Counted from the first letter of the stretch, positions 47,441-57,386 are shown. The stretch: 58,469 nucleotides of DNA from Flavobacteriia bacterium (GCA_026391005.1 JAPLEV010000055.1:1-58469), one strand, 5' to 3'. Numbers and translations: made by a program. Notes: generated from the sequence alone by a model not told the origin.

Positions 47441-47876
47441 CGGAAGGGTAGTAAGAATTTTACGCATAAAATTAAGAGTCCTTTTCTCATTAGATGGTTG
47501 CATGTAAATTTATTGAAAAACAACTATCCAAACATCAATAACGATATTAGAATGTTATTAGGTTCAAATAAAATTTTAATATTTCGCCGCACCGCTTGTT
47601 TCAAGACGCGGGTTTCAACCTCGCATAGTTTAGCAAGCACTTAGGGCTTAGCAAATATTTATCGTATGTCTTTCGGATTACCGTGTCTCTCGACTCCGCT
47701 CGATTCACTAAGAGGGCATCGAGCGGAGTCGAGATGCGCTCGATAAGCTTAATGGCAGCTAGCCGAGTGTTTCGACGAAGGAGGAATGTACCGAGACTAG
47801 CAACATTAAGAAAGTGGAAAAGGGAGTTTCACACAAGAAAATAATGATTAAAACCTTACTAAGTTTTGCAGCGGAA
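47441..47876. other. Gap with third palindrome copy and RND downstream region
   Basis: No gene seen. Contains the third copy of the dispersed palindrome (47687-47734) and further short GC-rich sequence (GGGTTTCAACC near 47608; CTAGCCGAGTG and CCGAGACTAGC around 47759-47803) that looks like repeat debris. Confidence 0.6.
47687..47734. repeat. Dispersed palindrome, copy 3
   Basis: Left arm CTCTCGACTCCGCTCGAT (47687-47704) pairs with ATCGAGCGGAGTCGAGA (47718-47734); the last base is T where copies 1 and 2 have G. The shared AGGGC before the right arm and TCACT after the left arm show common descent with copies at 4671-4749 and 4946-4994. The longer flanks of those copies are absent here. Confidence 0.85.
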
Positions 47877-50800
47877 TTATGCGTTTATTTTGATCGCCCT
47901 TCTGGCTGCAATCTTGTCTTTAATTCTATCGACCACGTAATACATCATTGGCACAACAATAATGGTTAGCAACATCGAGGACGTAAGTCCACCAATAAGT
48001 ACCCATGCCAATCCATTTTTCCAAACGGCACCGGCTCCTGTTGCGAATGCAATGGGTATCATACCAATCACCATAGCAATAGTGGTCATTAAAATTGGCC
48101 GCATACGCTCCCGAACAGCTGTTAGAAGAGCCATATACGTTGATTTTCCATCTTCTTTAAGTTTATTGGTAAAATCAACAATTAGGATGGCATTCTTGGC
48201 GACTAAACCAAGCAGCATTAACATGCCAAGCATGGTGAAAATCCCCATACTGGAAGCTGAGAGATTCAAGGCAAGAATAGCTCCTACTAGCGCAACAAGA
48301 ATGGAAAAAAGGACAACAAATGGATAAACATAGTTATCATAAAGAACCACCATAATTAAATACACTAAGATGAGACCAATTCCCATAGCGGTTCCCAATG
48401 AGCCAACGGATTCTTTCTGTCGCTTAACTTCTCCCCCCCATAACATTCTTACATTTTTATCCAAGGGTGATTTCTCTAAATATTTATCTAATCCGCTGGC
48501 CACATTCCCTGCGGCAGTGCCTAATACATAACAACGAATGGTAGTGCTTGCAATTCGGTTTTTTCGCTCTAAACTTCCATTTGCTTTATCAATTGAGAGG
48601 GTGGCAAAATCACCTAAAAGAACTTGTTTTCCATCAGTGGTAGTAAAAGGAATTTGCTTTAAATCGTCGATGTTTTCTCGATTGGCTTTGTCTAGCATCA
48701 CTTTTATTGCATATTCCTCCCCTTTGACATCGAATTGTGCGTCATCATTCCCGCTTAGACCATTTTGCAACTGCATACCAACAACAGCAATTGGCAAACC
48801 TAATTGGCCCATTTTTTCACGATCGAGTTCTATCCTAATTTCTGAGGTAATATCATCTGTTGATATAACGGGGTCTTTTGCCCCTTTCATGGCCAGTAAA
48901 ACGCCTTTTATCCGTCTTGCTTCTTTCATCAACAATTCACTATCATCGGAAGATAAAAATATTTCAATAGGCGCCTCCTCCGATTCAATCATTCCCATAT
49001 TAATGGCCTTGACCTCAATTCCCGGAAATTTATCTTCAATTTTCTTGCGAATCTTATTCATGTAAGGAATAGTCGGATAGGTTAAGTGTTTGTCTTTTTT
49101 GAGTTTAACCGTCAACTCTGATTTATTTTCAACTCCAAAAGCCGCTGCTCCCATGCCAGAACTTGGGCCTCCAATATTAGCAAACACAATATCCACCATG
49201 TCTTTTTGGGCTAGAATGAGTTGTTCAATTTGGAGTGTTGTCGCATTATTTTCCTTAAACGTAGTGCTTTTATCGTATTTCAGCTTAAGCATAAATTTCC
49301 CTTGATCACCTTGTGCAACAAATTCTTGACCGACAATCCCCAGGGCCATCGTTCCGAAACTCGCAATAAAAATGAGTAAAATTGCTGAACCCATGATTAT
49401 TTTATGTTTCAAGGACCAAGCTACTAATGAAACGTAGGCATCCGTAAAAGCGAGAACTCTTCTTTCAAACCAGGCCAAAATCGCATGAAACCAATTTTTT
49501 GGATTTAAGGTAATCTCCTTGGCCATGCGTGATGCAAGCCAGGGGGTCAAGGTGAAACAAACGAGTAAAGACATGAGGGTAGATACCACGACTACAACAG
49601 AAAACTGACGAAGAATATCGGCAATAATACCATCAATGAAAACAACTGGAGAGAAAACAACCACATCAACCAAGGTAATAGCAAGTGCTGTAAATCCAAT
49701 TTCATTTCGACCGTCTAAAGCAGCTGTTCTCTTATCTTTGCCCATCTTCAAATGCCGGTAGATATTTTCGAGAACCACGATCGAATCATCCACCAAAATA
49801 CCAATTACCAAAGACATAGCTAAAAGGGTCATAAGGTTTAGGGTATAACCCAACAGGTACATCACAATAAAAGTTGAAATTAACGACGCTGGAATAGAAA
49901 TAAGAACAATGATTGCGTTACGGAGCGTATGTAAAAACATCAGCATAACCAATGCAACAAGAAAAATAGCAATTTCTAAATCATGAATTACCGCATCAAC
50001 AGACTCTAAAGTAGGAATGGAAGTATCAGTCGCTATCGTAAAACGAAGGCCAATATTTTTATATTTTTCTTCTATGGCTTTCAGTTTTTCTTTGGTCGCG
50101 TTCGCCATATCCACAGCATTGGCGTCACTTTGTTTACTAATTCGGAGTCCGATACCATTTACCCCATTTAAGCGACAGATCGTTGATTTATCAATTTCCG
50201 AATCAAGTACCTCAGCCACATCCTTTAAGCGAATAGAGGAAGAACTAGATGAAAAAATGATGAGATTTTCCAATTCATCGATAGAAATAAACTTCCCCGA
50301 AAGACGAACGGTAAATTGATCATTATCATTGTTAACCTTCCCGGTAGGGAATTCTACGTTAGCTCCCGCAATGGCCTGATTAATCGAAGATAAGGGACGT
50401 TAATTCTAAAGGCGCGATTTTCACCCCCAATCATCTGAATTTGCGCTACCCCTTTTGTCTGCTTAATTTGCGGTAGAATTTGATCTTCCATGAGGGCCAT
50501 TAATTCCCTATCAGAAGTTTTAGTAGCTACCACAGTTGCTTGAAGCACAGGCGAAGCATTCGGTTCAATTTTAGTAATTACGGGCTTAAGGGCTCCTTCA
50601 GGCAACTTATTCTCGACGTTATTTATTTTTCGTTGGGCATCCTGAATTGACTTATCCATGTTTGCGGATGCTGTAAATTCAAGCAATACCACGCATGCAT
50701 TATCCAAGGAGAAAGAGGTTACCTCTGCAATATTTTCCAATCCACTTAAGGCATCTTCGAGCGGCTTGGAAACTTGATTTTCTACTGTTTTAGGAGACGC

Positions 50801-50959
50801 CCCAGGGTAAGTGGTGGTTATCATTAATACTGGCGGAGAAAAATCAGGCAGCAATTCATAACTTAACTGCTTATAGCACAAAATCCCACCACCAATTAAA
50901 ATGGTAAAGAGGACAATTATAAAAGACGGTCTTTTTATCGATAATTCTGTTAATGTCAT
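47877..50959 (-). pseudogene. RND efflux pump inner-membrane protein, frameshifted
   Basis: An AcrB/MdtB-type permease in two frames. The first part (50959 to about 50398) reads MTLTELSIKRPSFIIVLFTI, ELLPDFSPPVLMITTTYPGAS and IQMIGGENRAFRINV, then runs into PYLRLIRPLRELT and stop. From about 50399 a second frame reads PLSSINQAIAGANVEFPTGK and continues, with no other break, through the rest: VLISIPASLISTFIVMYLLG, SLVIGILVDDSIVVLENIYRH (charged TM4 residues) and FTMLGMLMLLGLVAKNAIL, to the end. Compared with family members about 10 residues are missing at the joint, so a small deletion with frame change is most likely. Product probably inactive unless the lesion is a sequence error. Confidence 0.88.
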
Positions 50960-50967
50960 TTTAGGTG

Positions 50968-52023
50968 TTATTTCAATGTTTTAACTGGAGACCCAGCCGT
51001 TAAATTAACCTGACCTTTAAGGATGATGCGATCATCTTTCGTTAGGCCATTGATGACTTCGATATAATCACCATCTGAGGTTCCTGCAGTAAAATAAGTG
51101 AGGGTTGCTTTTCCATTTTTAATAAGGAACACCGCAGGATTTTTAGTAGAACCAACCAAAGCCTTGCGTGGAACAGATAGCACCGTTACGCTATTTGAAG
51201 ATAATAAACTGGTAGTAGCGAACATTCCTGATCGCAATTCTTTTTTGGCATTAGCAACCAACACTTGCACTTTAAAATTATGCATCTTATCCGCTTGAAT
51301 ACCAATCAGTGATACCTTACCTGAAAAACTTTTTCCTGGAAAAACATCCACATTAACCGAGACTTGCTGATTAAGCACAAAATTTTGAATGTCTCTTTCT
51401 GGGACACTTACCGTTAATTTTAATTGAGAAATATCGGTGATTTCAAAAACAGGTGTTCCTATACCGACCACCGAACCTAAATCGACTAGTTTCTTAGTAA
51501 TAACGCCTGAAAATGGAGCTTTTAATACATTTCCACTTAATTGTTTTAACACTTGCTTTCGTTGAATTTGAGAAGATTTTAATGCCAATTTTGCTTTTTC
51601 CAATTGCACTGCCGGTACCGCTTCAGATTTTGACAAAACAGTAAGGCGCTCCAAATCATTGGACTGACTTTCGATAGAAACATCCAAATTTTCAAGTTGA
51701 TATTGCAGCATTTCATTATCTAATTGCAACAAGATTGCTCCCTGATTTATCAACTGACCTTCTTGCACATTAAGACTTATTATTTTCCCTTGTCCCTCTG
51801 AACCTATAAGATTGGTTCGGTTAGGTTCGAAAGTCCCTAGAAATGAAAACTGACTGTCGAAAGTATGAACTTCAGCACGTCCGTCTTCTACCAAAATTGG
51901 GGTTGATGTGTCGTGAATGTAAATTTCTTTAGCGATCTTATTTTTATTTTTCATTAATTGAAAAACTGTAAGGGAAATAAGAACAATGCAAATGATACCA
52001 ACTGTGATGACTCTTTTATTCAT
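50968..52023 (-). CDS. RND efflux periplasmic adaptor (membrane fusion protein)
   Basis: 351 residues. N-terminal membrane segment (VITVGIICIVLISLTVFQLM) anchors it. HlyD-like architecture: barrel-sandwich hybrid halves (GEGKIISLNVQEGQLINQGAILLQLDNEML; LKAPFSGVITKKLVDLGSVVG), a coiled-coil hairpin with leucines between them, and C-terminal beta barrel (LKLTVSVPERDIQ, VFPGKSFSGKVSLIG). Intact; it sits 8 bp upstream of the damaged pump and would link it to the TolC-like channel. Confidence 0.93.
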   Translation of the reverse strand: MNKRVITVGIICIVLISLTVFQLMKNKNKIAKEIYIHDTSTPILVEDGRAEVHTFDSQFSFLGTFEPNRTNLIGSEGQGKIISLNVQEGQLINQGAILLQLDNEMLQYQLENLDVSIESQSNDLERLTVLSKSEAVPAVQLEKAKLALKSSQIQRKQVLKQLSGNVLKAPFSGVITKKLVDLGSVVGIGTPVFEITDISQLKLTVSVPERDIQNFVLNQQVSVNVDVFPGKSFSGKVSLIGIQADKMHNFKVQVLVANAKKELRSGMFATTSLLSSNSVTVLSVPRKALVGSTKNPAVFLIKNGKATLTYFTAGTSDGDYIEVINGLTKDDRIILKGQVNLTAGSPVKTLK

Positions 52024-52055
52024 TTTAAACTTTAATTTTAATTAATCAATTCTAT

Positions 52056-53354
52056 TTATTTAATACTGCCTATTGATCTCAAATAAGCTAATTCTGCTTG
52101 TCTTAACTGAATGTAGGCAGCTACTACATTTGTTTGGGCTTGCTGAAGACCATTGTCCGCTTGAATTAACTCGTTGCTGCTAATTGTTCCAGCGGTAAAT
52201 TGAGCTTGTGTTTGCACATACACTTTATTGGCAAGGCCCAATTGCTCTTTGGCCGTCTCCAGTGAACTCGCCTGAACATCAATTTGATTTTTTGCAGTTT
52301 CACTAAGAAGCGCTAACTGCTTTGTCAATAACGCTTCCTGATTTTCAAGTTTATCCTTGTTTAAAGCATTCATTTTTTGCTTGTTGTATTTTTCGAAACC
52401 ATCAAAAAGGGTCCAATCTAAATGCAAACCAAGAAAAGCAGAATTAATACCGGTACGAAAATCATCTTTTGGCTTAATGTTGTATGCGTAATTGTACGAA
52501 GCATAAAATGAAACGCTTGGCAAATACGCCATCTTTGTCCCCTTTCTTTCTTCCGCGTTCATTTCTTTCTGTGCTGCCATTAATTCAAGCTCCGGATGAT
52601 TGATATTGTTTTGATCCACTAAGATGGTGTTTTCCATCATTTCATCGCTTACTAAGCTTAATTCGCCATCTGAATTAATACCGATAAGTATCTTTAGTAA
52701 AGAACTTAATTGAGTTTTTGTCGCTTCGGTTGAAAGTTTAGTGTTAAGAAGTGTTAAACGGCTAATTTTTAATTTATCCACCTCCGTTTCAATGACCAAA
52801 CCTAATTCATACGATTTTTGAAGGTTGGCAATTAATTTAGTTAGGTTAGCGATATTCGATTCAACGAATTCCAGCTGTTTTACAATCGCTTGAAGGTTAA
52901 AATAAGTGCTTGACACCTGTTGTTTAATGTCCTGCTGCATCAAACGCTCCTGTGCCGCCACAATTTTTTGATTAATATCCAAAGCCGCAAATCCATAATT
53001 CAATTGAGGATTATACAGAATTTGAGTAAGCTGAATGCTATTTGAAAGATTATAAGGAACTCCAAATTTTACCGTTGAGTACGTACCGGGAGGACCACCA
53101 AAAAATTCAGCAGGAACAACCTGTCCCGCGATAATCGCATTGTACCTGTAATCGCCTGTTGCTGTAAGTTTTGGAAGTCGAGATGCTAAATACACTTTTT
53201 TCTGAATAGCATTCACATCGATATCTAAACGAGCGTTACGAATGTTGGTATTAGCTGTATCTGCCATTTTTAGACAAGTAGCTAAATCGAGTACTTGAGA
53301 AAAGACACTAAAAGAACTTAAAAATACTGCGGTAATAAGGAGATTATATTTCAT
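52056..53354 (-). CDS. TolC family outer-membrane efflux channel
   Basis: 432 residues with signal peptide (YNLLITAVFLSSFSVFSQ). Two repeats of the TolC type: MADTANTNIRNARLDIDVN early and AQLKEQLGLANKVYVQ-like coils late (ETAKEQLGLANKVYVQTQAQ), with ELIQADNGLQQAQTNVVAAY near the end. Beta strands for the barrel lie at SIQLTQILYNPQLNYGF and FYASYNYAY. Intact. It starts 3 bp after the TetR gene, so the operon order is tetR-tolC-adaptor-pump. Confidence 0.93.
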   Translation of the reverse strand: MKYNLLITAVFLSSFSVFSQVLDLATCLKMADTANTNIRNARLDIDVNAIQKKVYLASRLPKLTATGDYRYNAIIAGQVVPAEFFGGPPGTYSTVKFGVPYNLSNSIQLTQILYNPQLNYGFAALDINQKIVAAQERLMQQDIKQQVSSTYFNLQAIVKQLEFVESNIANLTKLIANLQKSYELGLVIETEVDKLKISRLTLLNTKLSTEATKTQLSSLLKILIGINSDGELSLVSDEMMENTILVDQNNINHPELELMAAQKEMNAEERKGTKMAYLPSVSFYASYNYAYNIKPKDDFRTGINSAFLGLHLDWTLFDGFEKYNKQKMNALNKDKLENQEALLTKQLALLSETAKNQIDVQASSLETAKEQLGLANKVYVQTQAQFTAGTISSNELIQADNGLQQAQTNVVAAYIQLRQAELAYLRSIGSIK

Positions 53355-53357
53355 ATT

Positions 53358-53987
53358 TTATTTTTTATTCTGTTTTGGTACTGGAGGAAATAAATAGCCG
53401 ATGATCATTTCTGATACCATTCCTTTATGCAACTCAAGATGCTGTTGGTATTGCTCATCGCTTAAGTTGTGAAGGTTTTTAATCAGCGGTTTGGCCATAA
53501 AAGGATATTGACAATTTGAAATGACCAATAAGGTGATGCCCACCATATCCACTCGTCTCATTTCTCCTTTTTTCTGCGCTTCGATGGCCTGCTCAATGAC
53601 GCCGGTGTTATAAATCACGGGTAAAACATGCGTCAGCTCAATCAAATCGGTATCCTTCCTAGATAATTCGTTGATGATGAAGCGTGGAATTTCAGGGTGT
53701 TTTGATAGAAAGGCATATTCACGCTCAATTAGAAATTTTAGCTTTTCTTTTAAAGGTAAATCCGAAGAAAACACACTCACCATCGACTCAAAAAACTCCT
53801 CCATGACCGTTTGAAAGATCAGCTGAAATAATTTATTTTTCGATCGGAAATAATAGTTGACAAGCGCCACATTCATCCCGGATGCCTTCGCTAACTCACG
53901 CGAGGTACATCCCGAAAAACCTTTCGAAATAAAAACCTGCTTCGCTGCAGCCTTAATTTTCTCTTCAGTGGATAAACTAGATGCCAT
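53358..53987 (-). CDS. TetR family transcriptional regulator of the efflux operon
   Basis: 209 residues. N-terminal HTH: KIKAAAKQVFISKGFSGCT, RELAKASGMNVALVNYYFR with SKNKLFQLIF. The ligand-binding domain is not typed. It heads the operon and is preceded 35 bp upstream by a perfect 18-bp palindrome, the likely operator, so it should repress itself and the pump genes. Inducer unknown. Confidence 0.92.
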   Translation of the reverse strand: MASSLSTEEKIKAAAKQVFISKGFSGCTSRELAKASGMNVALVNYYFRSKNKLFQLIFQTVMEEFFESMVSVFSSDLPLKEKLKFLIEREYAFLSKHPEIPRFIINELSRKDTDLIELTHVLPVIYNTGVIEQAIEAQKKGEMRRVDMVGITLLVISNCQYPFMAKPLIKNLHNLSDEQYQQHLELHKGMVSEMIIGYLFPPVPKQNKK

Positions 53988-54021
53988 TTAATCAATTTGG
54001 AACACAAAGTTAAACACTTAA

Positions 54022-54039
54022 TTTAAACAATTGTTTAAA
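54022..54039. promoter_or_regulatory. Palindromic operator TTTAAACAATTGTTTAAA upstream of tetR
   Basis: A perfect 18-bp palindrome centred in CAATTG, 34 bp before the tetR start (53987) and 51 bp after the nuclease stop (54091). Length and symmetry fit TetR family operators. Its AT content means chance is possible but 18 bp of perfect symmetry at this place is telling. Confidence 0.6.
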
Positions 54040-54090
54040 ACAATAAAATAAAAATAAATTTAGCGGATTGAATTCCCTTAAACGAGTGTA

Positions 54091-55350
54091 TTATTCCTCC
54101 TCTTCCTCCCAGAGTTTAATTTGTTTTTCGTTGGTCACATTAATGACCGGGAGACCATTTTTATCCATTTCAACGAGACCTGTAACGACAATATACTTTC
54201 CGTTCAAATCATCTTCGGGCTTATAGCTAAAATTTCGTCTAGCATCTTTCCAAATCGTAACGGTGAAGAGTTGGTGAGGAAAGGACTGATCTAGGTTAAG
54301 AAATGTAGCTTGCGATTTCGCTGCGAACTTAGCACTAACGACCTTTCCGATAATTGAAACTTTGCTTCCCACTTTAGAAAGCGCTTGAGCGGTATTAAAA
54401 TGTCCTTTGGGTAGATCAAAAACATACAAGGGTTCCACATCGCCCTCTTTTGTTTGTGCGTTCCATAAAGAGAAATCAGCTTTTGATTCTATTTTTTGAG
54501 CGGTGACGGCATCTATTTTAGAGAAAAAATCAAGACCGGTCAGTTTTTCAATACTGTCAATAGAAACAACATAGGAGCTTGGTGGCATATCGCATTTTTT
54601 ATTTGGCATAAGAAAAGCCATTCCTTTCGGATTTTCGGCATTTACATCCGCAATAATTTTGTAATGAAATGCTGGGATGGGCAATTTATTGATTCCTTTA
54701 TCAACCTTAGGAAGATTCTTATCCAATATTGGTCCCGTGATGATATAGTAAGGCTTTGGGGTATTCGCCATAATCCTCCGCATTAAGTCTTCCACCTCAG
54801 CCCATGATTCGCGGTTAAAACCTGGCGTTTGTGGGGTCATGTTACTATAAAAATACGATTCACTCAAGGCCTTTTGCGACCATCTAAAATCGGCAGATGG
54901 TGCTAAATGTCCTCGATCAAAGCCAAAGTTTTCAAATTTATATGTGCCATCATCCTGCAGTTTTTTTGTGAAATAATCTTGCTCAATGCCATCGCCACAT
55001 TCGATTAAACTATCCTTTCTGAAATCATTTGTCCTCGAAACACCACCAACTAAAACATCAGGACTTAGCACGTGGAATGACCAAGCTGCTAATTTCGAAT
55101 CGCAATCAAAGCCAAGAATCATGGCTGAATGCTCGGCAATATCCAATGGAGACTGACTAAGAGGAATACCAATCTCATTTAATTTTAAAACACAATCATG
55201 GAGCTTTAAGGCTTCGATTTCATCCGAAATAGCGCGTTCTTTGGTTTGAATTTCTCTTAACTGCGCTTCTTTAATTTCCAAACGAGTTTGACTAAAAGCT
55301 TCACTTAAGTTAGCCAGTAAAACAAGAATAAGAATTGAGCGCAGAAACAT
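54091..55350 (-). CDS. Exported DNA/RNA non-specific endonuclease with C-terminal OB-like domain
   Basis: 419 residues. Signal peptide (RSILILVLLANLSEAFSQ), an N-terminal coiled stretch (residues ~25-55), then an NUC1 domain: catalytic motif FDRGHLAPSADFRW, SNMTPQTPGFNRESW with the metal-binding Asn, and YIITGPILD. After the nuclease, residues ~320-419 resemble an OB-fold (GSKVSIIGKVVSAKFAA, LFTVTIWKDARRNFS, DLNGKYIVVTGLVEM), which may bind the substrate. Ends with a run of five Glu. Likely periplasmic or secreted; no T9SS signal seen. Confidence 0.88.
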   Translation of the reverse strand: MFLRSILILVLLANLSEAFSQTRLEIKEAQLREIQTKERAISDEIEALKLHDCVLKLNEIGIPLSQSPLDIAEHSAMILGFDCDSKLAAWSFHVLSPDVLVGGVSRTNDFRKDSLIECGDGIEQDYFTKKLQDDGTYKFENFGFDRGHLAPSADFRWSQKALSESYFYSNMTPQTPGFNRESWAEVEDLMRRIMANTPKPYYIITGPILDKNLPKVDKGINKLPIPAFHYKIIADVNAENPKGMAFLMPNKKCDMPPSSYVVSIDSIEKLTGLDFFSKIDAVTAQKIESKADFSLWNAQTKEGDVEPLYVFDLPKGHFNTAQALSKVGSKVSIIGKVVSAKFAAKSQATFLNLDQSFPHQLFTVTIWKDARRNFSYKPEDDLNGKYIVVTGLVEMDKNGLPVINVTNEKQIKLWEEEEE

Positions 55351-55371
55351 TACGGGATACGAACTCGTTTT

Positions 55372-56289
55372 TTACTTTTTGTCTTTACTTAGCATCGCTT
55401 GGATTTGCTGCATTGTTTTATGCATTCCTTCGGCACTACCATCTAAGAAAATGGTATTTCCTTTTCCATATTCAGCAAAGTTTTTGATCGCCTCTGTCCA
55501 CATTGAAAAAAGAATCACATTGGTATCCAAATTTGCTTGTTGCATTTGCTCCGCTGCTTCTGACATTCCTTTTGCAACCTCTTGACGGAACAAAGCAACC
55601 CCTTGGCCACGTAACATAGCCGCTTCTTTTTCGGCGAGTGCTGCAATTTTAATTGCATTTCCATCAGCTTCAGCTGCTTTCGTTTTAGTAATAAGTAGCG
55701 CTTGACCTTCATTTTCCGCTGCCGCTTTTAAGTTGTTTGAAGCAACCACTCTGCTCATACTTTCAATAATCGCTTGATCAAAAGTAATGTCATTGATCTG
55801 AAGGTCAATTAAATGGTAACCCCACATTTCTAAAGTATTATCGATTTGATTTTTTACGCTATCCACTAACTCATGGCGTAAACCAAGTATTTCGGCTTGT
55901 TTTTGGCTGGCCACATAGGATCGTATCGATCCTTCGATGGTACGAATAAGCGCTTGCATAAAATCCCTATTGCCAATAAATTTAAACGCAACTTTCTTGA
56001 TGGTTTCTTCTTTCTCGTCCATCACACTGTAAAGCAACATACTTTTGAAGTATACATTTGCCTGATCAATGGTAATGGCTTGAAATTCCATTTCTATACT
56101 TTGATTTTGTACGGAAATCTGCCTGTATATTTTTTCAAAAAACGGAATTTTCATTCGCAGACCTGGCATTAAAACACGCTGATATTTTCCAAAAAGTGTA
56201 ATCACGGCAATACTACCTTGCGAAACAGTTAAAAAGGAAGTAAAAACAACAACTACAATAATACCCAAGACAATGTATAATGTTCCCAT
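55372..56289 (-). CDS. SPFH/Band 7 (stomatin/prohibitin-like) membrane protein
   Basis: 305 residues. N-terminal anchor (YIVLGIIVVVVFTSFLTV) then the SPFH domain: GSIAVITLFGKYQRVLMPGLRMKIPFFEKI, VQNQSIEMEFQAITID and YSVMDEKEETIKKVAF. The C-terminal half is Ala/Glu-rich coiled coil (AENEGQALLITKTKAAEADG), the part that builds ring oligomers. Such proteins scaffold membrane domains and often work with proteases. It lies 10 bp after a (TTTA)7 tract and 31 bp after the stop of the 37-aa lipoprotein. Confidence 0.9.
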   Translation of the reverse strand: MGTLYIVLGIIVVVVFTSFLTVSQGSIAVITLFGKYQRVLMPGLRMKIPFFEKIYRQISVQNQSIEMEFQAITIDQANVYFKSMLLYSVMDEKEETIKKVAFKFIGNRDFMQALIRTIEGSIRSYVASQKQAEILGLRHELVDSVKNQIDNTLEMWGYHLIDLQINDITFDQAIIESMSRVVASNNLKAAAENEGQALLITKTKAAEADGNAIKIAALAEKEAAMLRGQGVALFRQEVAKGMSEAAEQMQQANLDTNVILFSMWTEAIKNFAEYGKGNTIFLDGSAEGMHKTMQQIQAMLSKDKK

Positions 56290-56299
56290 AATTAGTTAG

Positions 56300-56327
56300 T
56301 TTATTTATTTATTTATTTATTTATTTA
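56300..56327. repeat. (TTTA)7 tetranucleotide microsatellite before SPFH gene
   Basis: Seven perfect TTTA units (56300-56327). They lie 10-38 bp before the SPFH ATG (56289) and cover the stop codon of the 37-aa lipoprotein. A unit gain or loss would change the spacing between the two genes without altering either protein, so it could tune expression. Tetranucleotide tracts are known phase-variation sites. Confidence 0.9.
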
Positions 56328-56434
56328 TTTTGAGCTATAACCTGAGCGCAAGTACACGATTTACTCGAAGAGCAGGACGAAAATAACAATGAAATCACTA
56401 AAGCAGTGCTAAAAAGAAAGATTGTCATTTTCAT
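56321..56434 (-). CDS. Small lipoprotein (37 aa) before SPFH gene
   Basis: 37 codons: MKMTIFLFSTALVISLLFSS, then C (21) and SSSKSCTCAQVIAQNK. A clear lipoprotein signal (LFSSC) leaves only a 17-residue mature peptide rich in Ser and with CxC (residues 27 and 29). The stop lies within the (TTTA)7 tract. It is on the same strand as the SPFH gene (31-bp gap), so they are probably co-transcribed. Too short for most gene finders; family unknown. Possibly a surface or periplasmic lipopeptide working with the SPFH protein. Confidence 0.7.
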   Translation of the reverse strand: MKMTIFLFSTALVISLLFSSCSSSKSCTCAQVIAQNK

Positions 56435-56506
56435 AGTGTAAATGTACTATAAAATTATCGGAATATAAAAGAATAATAGCACCTTGAATTTTATTAATTT
56501 TACAAC

Positions 56507-57373
56507 GTGAAATTTATATATATCCTGCCTTTATTTTTGCTCTTAGGTCAATCATTTTTATTTTCTCAGAAAATAGATTACCCCAAAAAAGAAGTCCAGG
56601 GAGAGAAAGGAACCTTCTACTTTTACTGGGGCTGGAACAGAGGCGCTTACTCAAAAAGCGACATTAACTTTTCGGGCTCAGACTATAATTTCACCTTAAG
56701 TAATGTGATTGCGAATGATCGTCAATCACCCTTTGATCCAAAGGTTTATTTTGGCTTTACGAAATTTACGATACCCCAATACAACTTTCGTATGGGATAT
56801 TTCATCAACGAACATTACCAAATTTCGTTAGGAGCGGACCACATGAAATACGTGATGAAAACAAATCAAGTTTCCACCATTGACGGTTACATCTCGAACA
56901 GTGGAACAGCATACGATGGAGTCTACGACCAGCAATCGTTTGTTATATCCCCCAACTTTTTACTTTTCGAACATACAGACGGCTTAAATTATCTCAACAC
57001 AGAAATTAGACGATCCGATATTTTGTTCGATAGAAAATATTTCCAACTTAGCGTAAATGAAGGTTTGGGAACAGGAATAGTTTTACCACGAACAAATACC
57101 ACCTTATTAAATAACCCAAGATACGATGAGTTTCATTTAGCTGGCTATGGATTTGGGGCCGTAGCGGCAGTAAAATTTACGTTTTTTAAGTATTTTATTA
57201 TTCAGAGTGAACTTAAAGGCGGGTTTATTCATTTACCTGATATTCGAACAACGATAAACGAGGAAGATCGGGCCGCTCAACATTTTTGGTGGACACAATA
57301 CAATGTGGTATTTGGGCTGCAGTTTCCCATAATCAAGAAGAGCGTTAAAAAAGTAGGGGTAATTTTTGATTGA
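56507..57373 (+). CDS. Putative outer-membrane beta-barrel protein
   Basis: 288 residues from GTG 56507. Signal peptide (FIYILPLFLLLGQSFLFSQ), then repeated aromatic strand patterns: GTFYFYWGWNRGAYSKSDIN, FRMGYFINEHYQISLGADH, and FHLAGYGFGAVAAVKFTFFKYF, consistent with an outer-membrane barrel. The end QYNVVFGLQFPIIK could be the last strand, though a short Lys/Val tail follows. Divergent from the 37-aa lipoprotein gene with a 72-bp shared region. Family not certain. Confidence 0.72.
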   Translation: MKFIYILPLFLLLGQSFLFSQKIDYPKKEVQGEKGTFYFYWGWNRGAYSKSDINFSGSDYNFTLSNVIANDRQSPFDPKVYFGFTKFTIPQYNFRMGYFINEHYQISLGADHMKYVMKTNQVSTIDGYISNSGTAYDGVYDQQSFVISPNFLLFEHTDGLNYLNTEIRRSDILFDRKYFQLSVNEGLGTGIVLPRTNTTLLNNPRYDEFHLAGYGFGAVAAVKFTFFKYFIIQSELKGGFIHLPDIRTTINEEDRAAQHFWWTQYNVVFGLQFPIIKKSVKKVGVIFD

Positions 57374-57386
57374 AAGGAGCTTAGCC

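Noticed and set aside
47843..47930. Plus-strand ORF beginning MIKTLLSFAAEL
   Set aside because: It runs antisense into the RND gene end and lacks further protein-like text.
48538..49065. Plus-strand 175-codon frame within the RND gene
   Set aside because: Antisense shadow; the RND reading has many conserved motifs here.
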